NCBI GenBank assembly: GCA_030753015.1
Contig: JASMDC010000003.1
Coordinates: forward strand, 1-64,000
Reading direction: 5' to 3'
DNA length: 64,000 bases
DNA from: Candidatus Undinarchaeales archaeon
GTDB taxonomy: Archaea > SpSt-1190 > JASMDC01
Position 1 is the first letter of the stretch; the number at the start of each line of letters is the position of its first letter. The position numbers and the translations under genes were made by a program. The notes beneath the pieces are model-generated. The model did not search any database, had not been told where the DNA came from, and worked only from the letters and a program-made list of their open reading frames with translations. Positions 54,137 through 63,064 of this stretch are shown one piece after another.

Positions 54137-54670
54137 ATGAGGAGACGGGGTTCGTTAAGTCAGTGGTTGGGCGGGCGCGCCAGCATGAGCGTGAGAGTTC
54201 GTCGCGCCACCATCAATCTGAGCCTTGGCATGCTTGTAGCAATGGTGTTCGTCGTGCTCCTCGTCGCAATGGGTGCGCTCTCAGCCAGTCGTACCAAGAA
54301 GGATGTGCAGAAAAGGTCCAAGGAATTCACGGTCCAGGTCCGCTCTCAGCTCCTCTCTGCCAATCCTGTTGCGAAGTCCTGCTCCTTGTGGTTCTCCCAG
54401 GGACTTGGTATGCCCACGGCCGTTAACTACTACAAGGTCCCCAGTTCGTCCAAGTATGCCACCTGGGGTTGCTGCGACGACCTGGATGGGCTCGAACATG
54501 ACAAGCTCAACGCCCAAAAGGTGAACAAGTGCCTCAAATCGTGTGGTCAGGCACTCTCACTGTTGGAGCGTTGTAGCCAGGACTGGGACATCATGGACGG
54601 AGGCAAGTACGAGGATGCCCAGACCTGTTACAAGTCACGGTTCGAAAAGGACGTGAGGTGTGTCTCATGA
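54137..54670 (+). CDS. Cx3Cx9C surface protein, paralogue 2
   Basis: 177-aa protein: basic leader (RVRRATINLSL) before a helix (GMLVAMVFVVLLVAMGAL). Ectodomain with C82 in C-SLW, CC at 112-113, then C132-x3-C136-x9-C146-x17-C164 (KCLKSCGQALSLLERC). Start may be ATG 54137 or the later ATG 54185. Paralogous to its neighbours; ATGA overlap with the next gene. Confidence 0.75.
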   Translation: MRRRGSLSQWLGGRASMSVRVRRATINLSLGMLVAMVFVVLLVAMGALSASRTKKDVQKRSKEFTVQVRSQLLSANPVAKSCSLWFSQGLGMPTAVNYYKVPSSSKYATWGCCDDLDGLEHDKLNAQKVNKCLKSCGQALSLLERCSQDWDIMDGGKYEDAQTCYKSRFEKDVRCVS

Positions 54671-55077
54671 TCCGGACCCGCGCCCAAATGAGCTTCATGC
54701 CTCTTGCCGTGGTCATCCTTGGCCTCCTCTTCCTCACCATCGGGCTCATCCTCATCTACAACGCACGCGAAATCCAGAAGTCCGAGAAGGATATCGTCCT
54801 GTTCGAGAGTATTACATCGATACACAACATCTGCCGGTTCTGGAAGAATCCGGGACTGTACGTGGATGTCGCCATGCCTAATCAGCTTGGCGCGGCCTTC
54901 GAGTCTGCGGGGCTGAACAAAGTCAACCCATGCTCAAACAACGCAGACGGCATCAGGTATTGCATGCTGAAGTGCGAGGCGCTGGAGCGGCTCGTAATGG
55001 TGTGTAATGTGCACGGAAATGAGCGCAATGTGGAAGAGTGTAGCTCAACCAATATACGGAGCTTGCTGACGAAATGA
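54667..55077 (+). CDS. Cx3Cx9C surface protein, paralogue 3
   Basis: 136-aa protein: leader MIRTRAQMSFMPLAVVIL with R-A before Q-M-S, like a class III signal peptide, then helix GLLFLTIGLILIYNA. Ectodomain has C56 in C-RFW, C89, then C99-x3-C103-x9-C113-x11-C125 (YCMLKCEALERLVMVC). Start overlaps the previous stop by ATGA. Smallest member of the four. Confidence 0.75.
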   Translation: MIRTRAQMSFMPLAVVILGLLFLTIGLILIYNAREIQKSEKDIVLFESITSIHNICRFWKNPGLYVDVAMPNQLGAAFESAGLNKVNPCSNNADGIRYCMLKCEALERLVMVCNVHGNERNVEECSSTNIRSLLTK

Positions 55078-55086
55078 GGGAATGTC

Positions 55087-55650
55087 ATGACTAGCGAAGG
55101 GCTGATGCAGGCGCTGGTGGTGTTCATTCTGGGACTGGTGGTGCTTGCCGCCGGCGTCCAGATGCTTTCAAGGGCCAAGAAGGTCACCATGAGGAGCGCT
55201 GTCATCCCCAGTGACTACCAGGAGCTCGGCCGAATGAAGAAGCTTGTGGATAACTGTGGCGAAACAGGGTGGGGCGCGGACCTCATCCGTGGCAAGCTCC
55301 TCTCAGGTAAGGTCGAGTGCGACACTACCTGTAAGGCCAACTTCGCGGAGCACTACCGGGAAATCCCACGTGCGGTGAATGGTCTGAAGTTCATCGAGAA
55401 GAAGAGCCGGTTCTGCTCCTCCTCGGGGTGCCCGGCTACGCGCCGGTGCGCCGAGGCGATGGAACTGGCGAGCATCGGCAGTACTTCGACTTATAAAGAT
55501 AAGTTGAAAGGATACGCTGAAGCCTGTGCCCAGGTCTGCGCTTGGAGCATGCAACGTTATGAAGTGTGCGCGTCCCAGATGGCGGAGGTGTACGCCAAGG
55601 GAAGTGGCTTCAGTTCGCCCTGTGCAGACAGGGAGGCTGAACTACCGTAA
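55087..55650 (+). CDS. Cx3Cx9C surface protein, paralogue 4
   Basis: 187-aa protein with an N-terminal helix (ALVVFILGLVVLAAGVQML) preceded by few charges, so no clear R-G boundary. C57 in the C-x4-W context, C78/C82, a small C-SSSG-C cluster near 110-121, then C147-x3-C151-x9-C161-x17-C179 (ACAQVCAWSMQRYEVC). Largest of the four tandem paralogues. Confidence 0.75.
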   Translation: MTSEGLMQALVVFILGLVVLAAGVQMLSRAKKVTMRSAVIPSDYQELGRMKKLVDNCGETGWGADLIRGKLLSGKVECDTTCKANFAEHYREIPRAVNGLKFIEKKSRFCSSSGCPATRRCAEAMELASIGSTSTYKDKLKGYAEACAQVCAWSMQRYEVCASQMAEVYAKGSGFSSPCADREAELP

Positions 55651-55662
55651 AGGTGAGGGAAA

Positions 55663-56160
55663 ATGGTTCCATCAACGACATCGAACCGGGGCCAGGGGCA
55701 GCCGGTCTGGATTCTCGTGGCCGTTCTTCTAGCGGTCATCGTGGCCGTGACCATGTATCGGCTCGTCACAAGGCTCGACGTGGATGAGCTGCCTGACATG
55801 GACAGTGAGACGGCAACGACCCGATTCACGCAGCAGTGCAAACAGTGGGATGACATGGACTGGAACCAATACAGCAAGCCCAAAGTAACGGAATCCAAGC
55901 ATTCCATGGAGTTGTATGCTTGGCGTGCGAACCAAATCCTTACGAAGGAGGAGGTTGAGGCTGGCAAGCAGGTCCAGCCGTGCGACTGTATCGTCTACCT
56001 CCACATGCGCAACCTCATCGACTACGGTGAGGTCATCCAGCTGTGGAAGCAGCACAAAGAATGCAATTCCTGGGCCAAGAACACCGGATGCTCGAAGAAC
56101 TTCTGTGGAACGGCTTCGGCAGCCTCGGAGTGCAAGAAGGCCCATGCGTGCCCTACCTAG
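55663..56160 (+). CDS. Single-helix Cys-rich surface protein
   Basis: 165-aa protein: NRGQGQPVWILV with R-G/Q before the helix (WILVAVLLAVIVAVTMY). C59 in C-KQW aligns with the first Cys of the four preceding paralogues, but the C-terminal Cys pattern differs (CDCIVYL, then ECNSWAKNTGCSKNFC and two more Cys). Probably a diverged relative. Overlaps the next gene by 17 bases. Confidence 0.72.
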   Translation: MVPSTTSNRGQGQPVWILVAVLLAVIVAVTMYRLVTRLDVDELPDMDSETATTRFTQQCKQWDDMDWNQYSKPKVTESKHSMELYAWRANQILTKEEVEAGKQVQPCDCIVYLHMRNLIDYGEVIQLWKQHKECNSWAKNTGCSKNFCGTASAASECKKAHACPT

Positions 56161-56749
56161 TCCCTGCCGACGCGCCACCATCGACGTGTTCGGGCTGGTC
56201 GCTCTAGCAATATTCGGCCTTATAGCGGCCGTCCTCCTCATCCGTTTCACCGGGCTCACGATGGGTGCAATGGGCGAGACCCATGCCGCCAAGAACATCA
56301 ACGAGATAGTCGTGGGGGCCCGTAAGGCCTGCCGGGACGGTGAGGCCGTCGTGAGCGCCTTCACCGTTCCCGAGCAGTACGCGTACGTGGTACGCACCTG
56401 CAATCTGTGGGAGTGCACTGACGGCAACTGCCAGGACGAGACGATCGCCGGCCATAACTGGCCCCTGGACGCCGATAGCAAGCGCAAGGTGTTCGACAAG
56501 TTCTGCAACGGTCGTGACTCACAGAACCTCCTGGCCGCCTGCTACATAATCTATGGCGTCCACCACGACTGGGGACCGCTGGGGCAGCTCATGGGATGGA
56601 AGCGCATCGTCGCAAAGACGCGTAAGTGCGAGAACATCCACTGCGGCATACCCTACGATATCAATCTCATCATGCCCGGCAAGCAGAAGTACCGCATGAA
56701 CATCGTCAGGGACGGCGAAGCCCTGGTGGGGAGGCAGTACGATGTCTGA
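56144..56749 (+). CDS. Pilin-like protein with Cys-containing ectodomain
   Basis: 201-aa protein starting inside the previous gene. Leader SPCRRATIDVFG (R-R-A boundary), helix LVALAIFGLIAAVLLIRF, then Cys residues in ARKACRD, TCNLWECTDGNC, KFCNG, AACYI and KCENIHCGI. The ectodomain is rich in Trp, Asp and Lys. Overlaps the next gene by 8 bases. Function unknown. Confidence 0.72.
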   Translation: MRALPSPCRRATIDVFGLVALAIFGLIAAVLLIRFTGLTMGAMGETHAAKNINEIVVGARKACRDGEAVVSAFTVPEQYAYVVRTCNLWECTDGNCQDETIAGHNWPLDADSKRKVFDKFCNGRDSQNLLAACYIIYGVHHDWGPLGQLMGWKRIVAKTRKCENIHCGIPYDINLIMPGKQKYRMNIVRDGEALVGRQYDV

Positions 56750-58037
56750 GCTCCTTGGTCGCAAGCGGGGCCTCCTGGGCATCAAGTTCTGGTTCATGGT
56801 ATTTGTGGTCATGGCGTTCATGGTCGCCGTAAGCATGGCCATGAACATCCTCTATGTAGGACAGACCGTGCGGGCCGCGGACGAGCTCGGCCGGATCAAA
56901 ACGTATTTGGAGGCCGTGTGCCACGGGAACGTTGGCGACTACCGTACCTTCGGCGCCCCACCGTTCGGCGTGATCGTACGAGTAGACTCTTGTGACAAGG
57001 TGCTCGCGAAGAGCGCGGTCCGGGGTGCGGTGGGCGTGGGCGTGATGACAAAACACATAACATCGATCGCCAACATGGGCAAGAAGCCCAAGGCCCTCAA
57101 GCAGATGGCCGACAAGGCCGACGATCTCGCGAAGATGTCGGGCTCAAATGTGAAGACCGCCACTGATGCCGCTCGGATAACCGAGGCCAATCAGGCGCTT
57201 ACCAAGAACCTGGCCATGTTCAAGGATCCTAGCAAGAGACTCTTCCAGATACCTGTCCCCTCGAAGATGGCAGGGGTCCACAACAAGGTGGTGATGGCCC
57301 TGGACAAGACCGGCATCGTGTCAGCCAACGGTGCCAAAGCCCAGAAACACATCGTAGAGATCTACAAGATACAGGGGCAGCTGGGCCGCACCAAGGACGC
57401 AGCCCAAGCGGCCAAGCTGTATGCTCAATGGGGCAACCATGCCGACGAGGCCTACAAACTCGCACACACGGCCGGTCGGTTCGGCACGGGAATGAAGTTT
57501 GCACAGGGCGCGCTGTACACTAGCTGCGTGGGCACGTCTCTTGCAGGTTATGTCAAGGAGGTCGATGTCGTACCGGAAGGGGCCCAGAAGGCCATCGAGG
57601 ACGTCCACACGGCCACACGTGACTTCATCTCCGATAATGCGGGGCCCGCGGGCGGGACGGTGGGCGCCCTCCCCGCCGAGGGAGTCCCATGCCTAGCCTA
57701 CTCGCTCTCGAGAGGGGCGAGCCTCAAGGGCGCCACTGGATTCCTTGGTGGCGCGGTCACGAGCACGGCCTTCAACATCCTTGGTGGTCGGATGCTCGGT
57801 CAATCGGCCGCCATGATATCCAGCTTCGCTACCCGGTGCCCGGGAGCTAGTAATGGCCTGGCAATCTGCGTCCAGAAGTCCAAGTGCGAGGGCGATGAGA
57901 AGGGACCGTGCTCCGCTTGCGATGTTATATCCTGTCGTGTCCCCATCAAGGTTGAGTCCCGCCCCTTCGATCCGAAGATAACCGTTTCCCATGAGGGCGA
58001 CGTCGTGAAGCTCAATGGGGGTGTCGAGCCATTCTGA
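56742..58037 (+). CDS. Large pilin-like protein with Ala/Lys-rich helical ectodomain
   Basis: 431-aa protein: LLGRKRGLLGIK then helix FWFMVFVVMAFMVAVSMAMNIL. The ectodomain is mainly helical and Ala/Lys-rich between residues 100 and 270, with Gly-rich helix-packing segments later (GATGFLGGAVTSTAFNILGG), and a Cys-rich end (CPGASNGLAIC, KCEGDEKGPCSACDVISC). One of the three large members of the cluster. Unknown. Confidence 0.75.
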   Translation: MSELLGRKRGLLGIKFWFMVFVVMAFMVAVSMAMNILYVGQTVRAADELGRIKTYLEAVCHGNVGDYRTFGAPPFGVIVRVDSCDKVLAKSAVRGAVGVGVMTKHITSIANMGKKPKALKQMADKADDLAKMSGSNVKTATDAARITEANQALTKNLAMFKDPSKRLFQIPVPSKMAGVHNKVVMALDKTGIVSANGAKAQKHIVEIYKIQGQLGRTKDAAQAAKLYAQWGNHADEAYKLAHTAGRFGTGMKFAQGALYTSCVGTSLAGYVKEVDVVPEGAQKAIEDVHTATRDFISDNAGPAGGTVGALPAEGVPCLAYSLSRGASLKGATGFLGGAVTSTAFNILGGRMLGQSAAMISSFATRCPGASNGLAICVQKSKCEGDEKGPCSACDVISCRVPIKVESRPFDPKITVSHEGDVVKLNGGVEPF

Positions 58038-58039
58038 GG

Positions 58040-58522
58040 TTGCTCGCGGCCAAGCGCGGCCAGGCATCCACCGTGTCCGAGTCCCTCTCGGAGTTCGCCA
58101 AGTTCGTGGCGGCCATCATAGTCTTCGCCCTCGTCCTCGGGGCGTTCCTTGCCCTTCTGGTCAACATGCATAAGCTCTCCCTCATCATGAACGCCCGCAT
58201 CGTGGCCGACGCCATCGCAGGGGCGATAGCGGCGGTGTCCACAGCACCCGACCAGGCCACGTTCTGCTATACTGTCCCCTCATTCGCTACATACCGCGTC
58301 GTCATCGGCGGCGGGGCCGTGCTAGTGGTGCAAGCAGGAGAACAGGCCTTCGGTATATCCCCCTACCCTGTTCCGGGCGTGGAGTCCGCCGAACTCCTCG
58401 TTGGCAAGGACCAGATGAGCGCGGTGATCGTCATTCGCAAGATACGTGTGGGCGCCTCCGAGCAGATATCGGTGACGGCCCCGGAGGAGTTCGAGTTAAA
58501 GCGGTGCGCGGAGGTTATCTAG
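58040..58522 (+). CDS. Pilin-like protein with class III-type signal, TTG start
   Basis: 160-aa protein beginning LLAAKRGQASTVSESLSEF and then helix FVAAIIVFALVLGAFLALLV. The K-R-G/Q-A-S boundary is the best match in the cluster to the archaeal class III (EppA-type) prepilin motif with Q-x-S at +1 to +3. No ATG or GTG precedes it; TTG 58040, two bases after the previous stop, is the likely start, and the upstream stop TGA overlaps a TGAGG that may act as a Shine-Dalgarno. The ectodomain is strand-rich and nearly Cys-free. Confidence 0.7.
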   Translation: MLAAKRGQASTVSESLSEFAKFVAAIIVFALVLGAFLALLVNMHKLSLIMNARIVADAIAGAIAAVSTAPDQATFCYTVPSFATYRVVIGGGAVLVVQAGEQAFGISPYPVPGVESAELLVGKDQMSAVIVIRKIRVGASEQISVTAPEEFELKRCAEVI

Positions 58523-58523
58523 G

Positions 58524-60158
58524 ATGCTCGAAGAACAGGTGTTCATAATCGTGATGGTCATCCTACTTGTGACCATTGTCGGTGGCGGGGTTTCTGCCTG
58601 GTTCAAGTTCACCGAGTCCATTGAGAGCGACGTCGAGTACCGGGCTGCCGTCAAGGTGGCGCACAGACTCGCAGGCTCATCACAATGCCTCACCTACCTC
58701 TCCGCGACACAACGCGCGAGCAAGAACGTGCTCGACGCCAACAAGCTCAAGCTCGCCAACGAGGTCTACGGCAGCGACCGTTCCAAGGGGCTCTTCTCCC
58801 TTGGGGGTCTCATGGGACTCGGGAGCGCTGACGGGAACCTCCCCCGCGAGCATCCGTGCGCCTTCCTCATGGGATTCCGATGGCAGGCCCATATAGTTGA
58901 TCTTGAGTTCTTCACCGACATGGAAGAGGAACAGCGAGAGGAGCTCTCTGAACGGTACGGCTGCCTCCTAGCTAAGGACTCGTGCTTATGGGATATGGGG
59001 AAACCCTTTAGCTTCACACCGCGCCTTGAGCACCTTGAGGCGAAGGACGCCGAGGAACGAAGCGATGATCACTTCTGCAGCGGCCAGGACTGGTGCGCGA
59101 GCATGAAGAACAGCTTGGATAAATGTCTCAGTAAGGGGGATGAGGACCTCAAAGGGCTGACGAATCCAACGGCCCCGGTGAAGATCCCGATCACAATCGC
59201 TATCACCAATGAGATCGGCCAGCTCGAGAAGCATATGGGCTATCTCCAGGTCGTGGTCATACCCAGCGATCGCCACTGCACCCGCGAGGACTACGGGGAG
59301 CGCGCATTTTACATGGGTGAGAACACGGCGATAATCGGTAAAGAATGCTGTCTCTTCGACCTCCAGGAAGGCGTATGCCGCGGAAACCTGCGAGCCGCGC
59401 AAGCGGTCCAGGCCAAGTTCGCCCGCACGGTGTACATTTTCTCAGGGGTCGGGACGCTCGCCAACCTAATAACCGGCCACTGCCCCGAGTACGAGTACCT
59501 CGCGAAGGATGATTACATCGCTTGTGGCTGTGAGAACAAGGGGCAGCCAATGGAGGTCATCGGCGTCGATGGCCCTCCAGTGGTCGGCACCGGTTGCCCG
59601 CGGAACAACTTCTTTGCCGTAAAGGTACAGAACCGTAACTGGGAGAAGCCTGCCACCGTGAAGGCCATCAAGCTCACTGTAGGGGGTAACGACTATCTGC
59701 CCTGCACGAAGGACACTTGTGGTCTGCCGACGGGAACGATCTGGGTGAATCCCTCCGAGGAGGTCGATCCCCGCTCGGTGGCCACCTACGTGTTCGGGGT
59801 GCCGGCCGAGGACCTTTCCGGCGACGAGGCCGAGGTCACCGTCACCATGGAGTATTCTGTCCCCAAGATTTCCTCACCCTACAAGAAGCCCAAGGACTGC
59901 CGGGAGTCGGGACACCTGTACGTGTGCACTCACATCCTCAAAGCGACCTATCCCGCCACCGGGTGCGTCGGGGAGGGATTGAAGGACGCGTGCATGGGCC
60001 AGATATGCAGCAAGGATCAGGTGTGCTGTTCTGCGGGTGGATGCATTTCCAAGGAGCGCAAGAACCATTGCGAGGCGGCGGTGACTGGGTGGGACAGCCT
60101 GAAGAAGGAAGGCGAGGCCCTCATGAAGGGCAGTCAGGAGGGCGAGAAAGATGCATAG
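58524..60158 (+). CDS. Large Cys-rich surface protein of the cluster
   Basis: 544-aa protein with an N-terminal helix (VFIIVMVILLVTIVGGGVSAW). The ectodomain has about 26 Cys; one part carries WCASMKNSLDKC (C-x9-C as in the four paralogues), and the end has CMGQICSKDQVCCSAGGC, similar to the C..G.CC modules of the giant protein at 41755-48933. Strand-rich regions near residues 375-470 may be an Ig-like domain. Overlaps the next gene by 8 bases. No R-G boundary before the helix. Confidence 0.78.
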   Translation: MLEEQVFIIVMVILLVTIVGGGVSAWFKFTESIESDVEYRAAVKVAHRLAGSSQCLTYLSATQRASKNVLDANKLKLANEVYGSDRSKGLFSLGGLMGLGSADGNLPREHPCAFLMGFRWQAHIVDLEFFTDMEEEQREELSERYGCLLAKDSCLWDMGKPFSFTPRLEHLEAKDAEERSDDHFCSGQDWCASMKNSLDKCLSKGDEDLKGLTNPTAPVKIPITIAITNEIGQLEKHMGYLQVVVIPSDRHCTREDYGERAFYMGENTAIIGKECCLFDLQEGVCRGNLRAAQAVQAKFARTVYIFSGVGTLANLITGHCPEYEYLAKDDYIACGCENKGQPMEVIGVDGPPVVGTGCPRNNFFAVKVQNRNWEKPATVKAIKLTVGGNDYLPCTKDTCGLPTGTIWVNPSEEVDPRSVATYVFGVPAEDLSGDEAEVTVTMEYSVPKISSPYKKPKDCRESGHLYVCTHILKATYPATGCVGEGLKDACMGQICSKDQVCCSAGGCISKERKNHCEAAVTGWDSLKKEGEALMKGSQEGEKDA

Positions 60159-60750
60159 GGAGTCCATCCGACGTCTCCTCGCCCGGGCGCGTCGGACCCG
60201 CCGCGGAATGGGGATGGGCACGGCCTTCACCGCGGGCCTCACCATCATGACCGTGGGGCTCGCCCTCATCGTCGCGACATCCCGCATCAAGGTCAACGTC
60301 ATGCTTGCAGAGGAGCAGGCATGGGATCCCACCTACCAGCTCCTACTCTCGCTGGCCGAGTCCACCGTTGTGATACGTGAGGGCGACCATCGTGCGGTGC
60401 TGAGCACGTTCGACATCCTCTCCATGGTGGGAGCGACACAACAGTCCAAGGTCGTCGTTCGGGTTGGTGGTAAGAGCATTACCGTTGACGTGAACGAACT
60501 GCTGGAGAAGAAGCTCAAACGTCCTTTCCAGCTCATCGGCCGGAACCAGGTCCATATCGTGCTCACGGATATGGACCAGAAGAAGGTCATCGTTGAGTAC
60601 CCGCGGCGCAACACCGTGGACTATCGTGCCTGGCTGGAGAAGGAGAACTTCGAAGTAAGCCGCGTGACCTCGGCCCGTATGCTCGTCCCGCTCCCTGACG
60701 GCACATCCACGGCCACGCTCCTCCTCCAGTATGCGGAGGTGTACTCATGA
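60151..60750 (+). CDS. Pilin-like protein with strand-rich ectodomain
   Basis: 199-aa protein with a strongly basic N-terminus (RRLLARARRTRRG, residues 7-19), then MGMGTAFTAGL and a helix (LTIMTVGLALIVATSRI). The ectodomain has no Cys and predicted alternating strands (SKVVVRVGGKSITVDVNELL). Overlaps both neighbours (8 and 4 bases). Confidence 0.72.
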   Translation: MHRESIRRLLARARRTRRGMGMGTAFTAGLTIMTVGLALIVATSRIKVNVMLAEEQAWDPTYQLLLSLAESTVVIREGDHRAVLSTFDILSMVGATQQSKVVVRVGGKSITVDVNELLEKKLKRPFQLIGRNQVHIVLTDMDQKKVIVEYPRRNTVDYRAWLEKENFEVSRVTSARMLVPLPDGTSTATLLLQYAEVYS

Positions 60751-62039
60751 TGCGACGCCGTCTCAACGTCGGCCGGTCCCGCTCGGCAGTTGGCTGGTTC
60801 CTATGGCTCGCTCACGCGACCCGCGGCGTTGCCCCGGCAGTGCTCATGCTCGGTGCATCGGTCGCGCTCACCATCGGGATGTCCATGTACGTCACTGCCA
60901 AGCTCCAGGGGGACGCGGTCGTGAAGTCCATTACCCAAGAGGCGAAGATACTCAAGCGGATCCATATCAACGAGGCCGCGCGGCTCTACGCACGCCAATC
61001 CATCAGGACCGTTGTGAACCAGGCAGTGGCCGATGTTCTGCGTTACGGTGGTTTCACGGACCCCGCCTTCACCGCTCTTGGGACCGTGACCATAAGTCAG
61101 AGCAAGGTCGTGCTGCTCGAGAAATGCGAGCAACAAGGGGGAGGTGATGTGACGTGGAAGAAAGCGTGCGAGCAGGAGCTCGATCCGTTCCTGGAGGGCG
61201 ACATCACGGTCATAACGGAACGCGCTCGCGAGAGCATAGGTCAGCTTGTGCCCGAACGGATCGGGGCCGCCGTAGCAGCACATAACCGCGAGGACCAGGA
61301 CGCCATGATTCGTCTCACCTCGCCGGACATCCATATGGACTTCAACGATGATGCCGTGTCTGTTATCGTCCCGCTCAACATCACTACCTACCTTTCCAAC
61401 AAGATGGGCGTTGTCTCCTCGCCCGACTATGTTTCCGAGACGGTGCAGGTGCGCATGATGAGGCTCTTTGAGATCGGGCTGGAGGTTTCACGATTGGACC
61501 TTCACGAGCGTAGCCAAGAGGCACTGTGCGGCGTGTGCGACCGCTATCCCGATCGGCGCCCGATGGCAAAGGACCTGCGTACCATCATGGACGAGGCCCT
61601 TGACAAGATCGAGGAAGAGTATGCCGAGGAGTATGCCGACGATGGTATCACGATCTCCATCTCCCTTGTCGAAGGGACCCAGTTCCACATCTTACCGACG
61701 GCAAAGCCCTTCGATCGGGTCGAGGAGGATGGTGTGTCGGTCGTTAGCTGGAATGAACCGGAAGCGGATGACGCACCAGTTCCCTGGCAACTGTACATGA
61801 ACGGCGAGGTGGCCGAGGATCCTGCGAGCGGAAAGAAGAGCGGTCGATACGGCCTGGGCGCCGATCTTGTCATCCATGTCCGTGCAGAGGACCAGCGGAC
61901 CTACCTCCCTTATTTGGTACAGCGTGGCACGAAGATAGACTACGAGTACCGGCCCATCGCTGTGGAGTTCGTGCTCAAGAAGCGTGTGTGGGAGGGCGAC
62001 GACTCGAAGTGCTCCCTCACAGCCGAGTGCGAGGGATAG
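60747..62039 (+). CDS. Large pilin-like protein, last gene of cluster
   Basis: 430-aa protein with basic N-terminus (MMRRRLNVGRSRSAVGW), helix (APAVLMLGASVALTIGMSMYV, about 28-48), then a long amphipathic helix (QEAKILKRIHINEAARLYA) that continues the transmembrane helix as in pilins, and a large ectodomain with one C-GVC pair and an ordered end. Its start overlaps the previous stop by ATGA. No gene follows closely. Confidence 0.75.
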   Translation: MMRRRLNVGRSRSAVGWFLWLAHATRGVAPAVLMLGASVALTIGMSMYVTAKLQGDAVVKSITQEAKILKRIHINEAARLYARQSIRTVVNQAVADVLRYGGFTDPAFTALGTVTISQSKVVLLEKCEQQGGGDVTWKKACEQELDPFLEGDITVITERARESIGQLVPERIGAAVAAHNREDQDAMIRLTSPDIHMDFNDDAVSVIVPLNITTYLSNKMGVVSSPDYVSETVQVRMMRLFEIGLEVSRLDLHERSQEALCGVCDRYPDRRPMAKDLRTIMDEALDKIEEEYAEEYADDGITISISLVEGTQFHILPTAKPFDRVEEDGVSVVSWNEPEADDAPVPWQLYMNGEVAEDPASGKKSGRYGLGADLVIHVRAEDQRTYLPYLVQRGTKIDYEYRPIAVEFVLKKRVWEGDDSKCSLTAECEG

Positions 62040-62128
62040 GGCGATAACGGATTACTGAAGGGCGAATCCCCCTCGATTTGCGAAAAAGTTATAGGGGGGG
62101 ACGTGAGCTTGCATGCAATCTCAGAGTA

Positions 62129-63010
62129 ATGAAAATGACGTGGCCAACGATCAGTCTGCCAAAGGACCCCGAACTAGAGGAGAAATATTTTCACGAGCTC
62201 GAGGAAGATATAATCCAGATAGAGAAGGAAGCAGGGCTCCTGGAAAAGAACGCGCCCTTCCGTAAGTACGAAAAGGAGTATTTCAAAGAGATCGGAAATA
62301 GCGCAACTCCTGTGAAGGCAAGTAGAGTAATCGAAGCTGCAAGCAGCGCAGATATTGTATATCTGGGAGATTACCATTTTTCACCTGAATGCCAAGATGT
62401 ACAACTGGCCGTTCTCGACGCCATGGCGGCGAAGAGTGCGAAGGATGGGCGGCCTCTCCACCTTGCAGTTGAGTTTTTTGCAGAGCCCTATCAGGACGCT
62501 GTGGACGAATACCTCGCTGGGAAGCTCACGCCGGGCCAGCTAGCACACCGTACGAATTTCGACGAGGAGATGGGTGTGAACTTCGAGAGCTATGTGCGGC
62601 TCCTTGACTACGCACGGGACCATGGGATCGCAGTTCACGCGACGGAGTACTCGAGGGATGATCGGAAGGGTAAGGATCTCTACGCAAGGGACGAGCACGC
62701 AGCGAATTCAATCGTCAATCTATTCGATAATGATGAAGTTGAACGGCCGCGCGTGGCAGTCGTGTACGGTACCTATCATACAAGTCCTGGACATCTCCCG
62801 AAGCAGGTCGATAGACGACTTGATGAACCTACAAGAAATGTGAGCATCATAAGCTCTGCCCCGGACATATACTGGTCACTGGCATATAGCATGCCCGGTG
62901 AAGACCTCGAGGCGGCCCGGGTGAAAGAAGATGTCTTCTACGTTCCAGAGGTAAGCGAGACGGAGCACAGCGAACGCTACCTTAACAACTTAGATGCGTG
63001 CCAACTCTGA
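62129..63010 (+). CDS. ChaN-like (DUF399) protein
   Basis: Soluble 293-aa protein resembling the ChaN/EreA-like fold: IVYLGDYHFSPECQDVQLA (family G-E/D-x-H motif with Q at +7), LHLAVEFFAEPYQDAVDEYLAGKL (hydrophobic-E-x-F/M-F then Q), and YGTYHTSPGHLPKQVD. Bacterial ChaN binds haem and related domains hydrolyse small substrates; activity here is unknown. ATG 62129 is chosen from the TATA-like AAAGTTATAG at 62084-62093. No signal peptide is seen, unlike some relatives. Confidence 0.7.
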   Translation: MKMTWPTISLPKDPELEEKYFHELEEDIIQIEKEAGLLEKNAPFRKYEKEYFKEIGNSATPVKASRVIEAASSADIVYLGDYHFSPECQDVQLAVLDAMAAKSAKDGRPLHLAVEFFAEPYQDAVDEYLAGKLTPGQLAHRTNFDEEMGVNFESYVRLLDYARDHGIAVHATEYSRDDRKGKDLYARDEHAANSIVNLFDNDEVERPRVAVVYGTYHTSPGHLPKQVDRRLDEPTRNVSIISSAPDIYWSLAYSMPGEDLEAARVKEDVFYVPEVSETEHSERYLNNLDACQL

Positions 63011-63064
63011 GACCGCGGTCTGTTCGCGTCCATTTTTTAAGCATTGAACTACTCAAGTCGCTCC

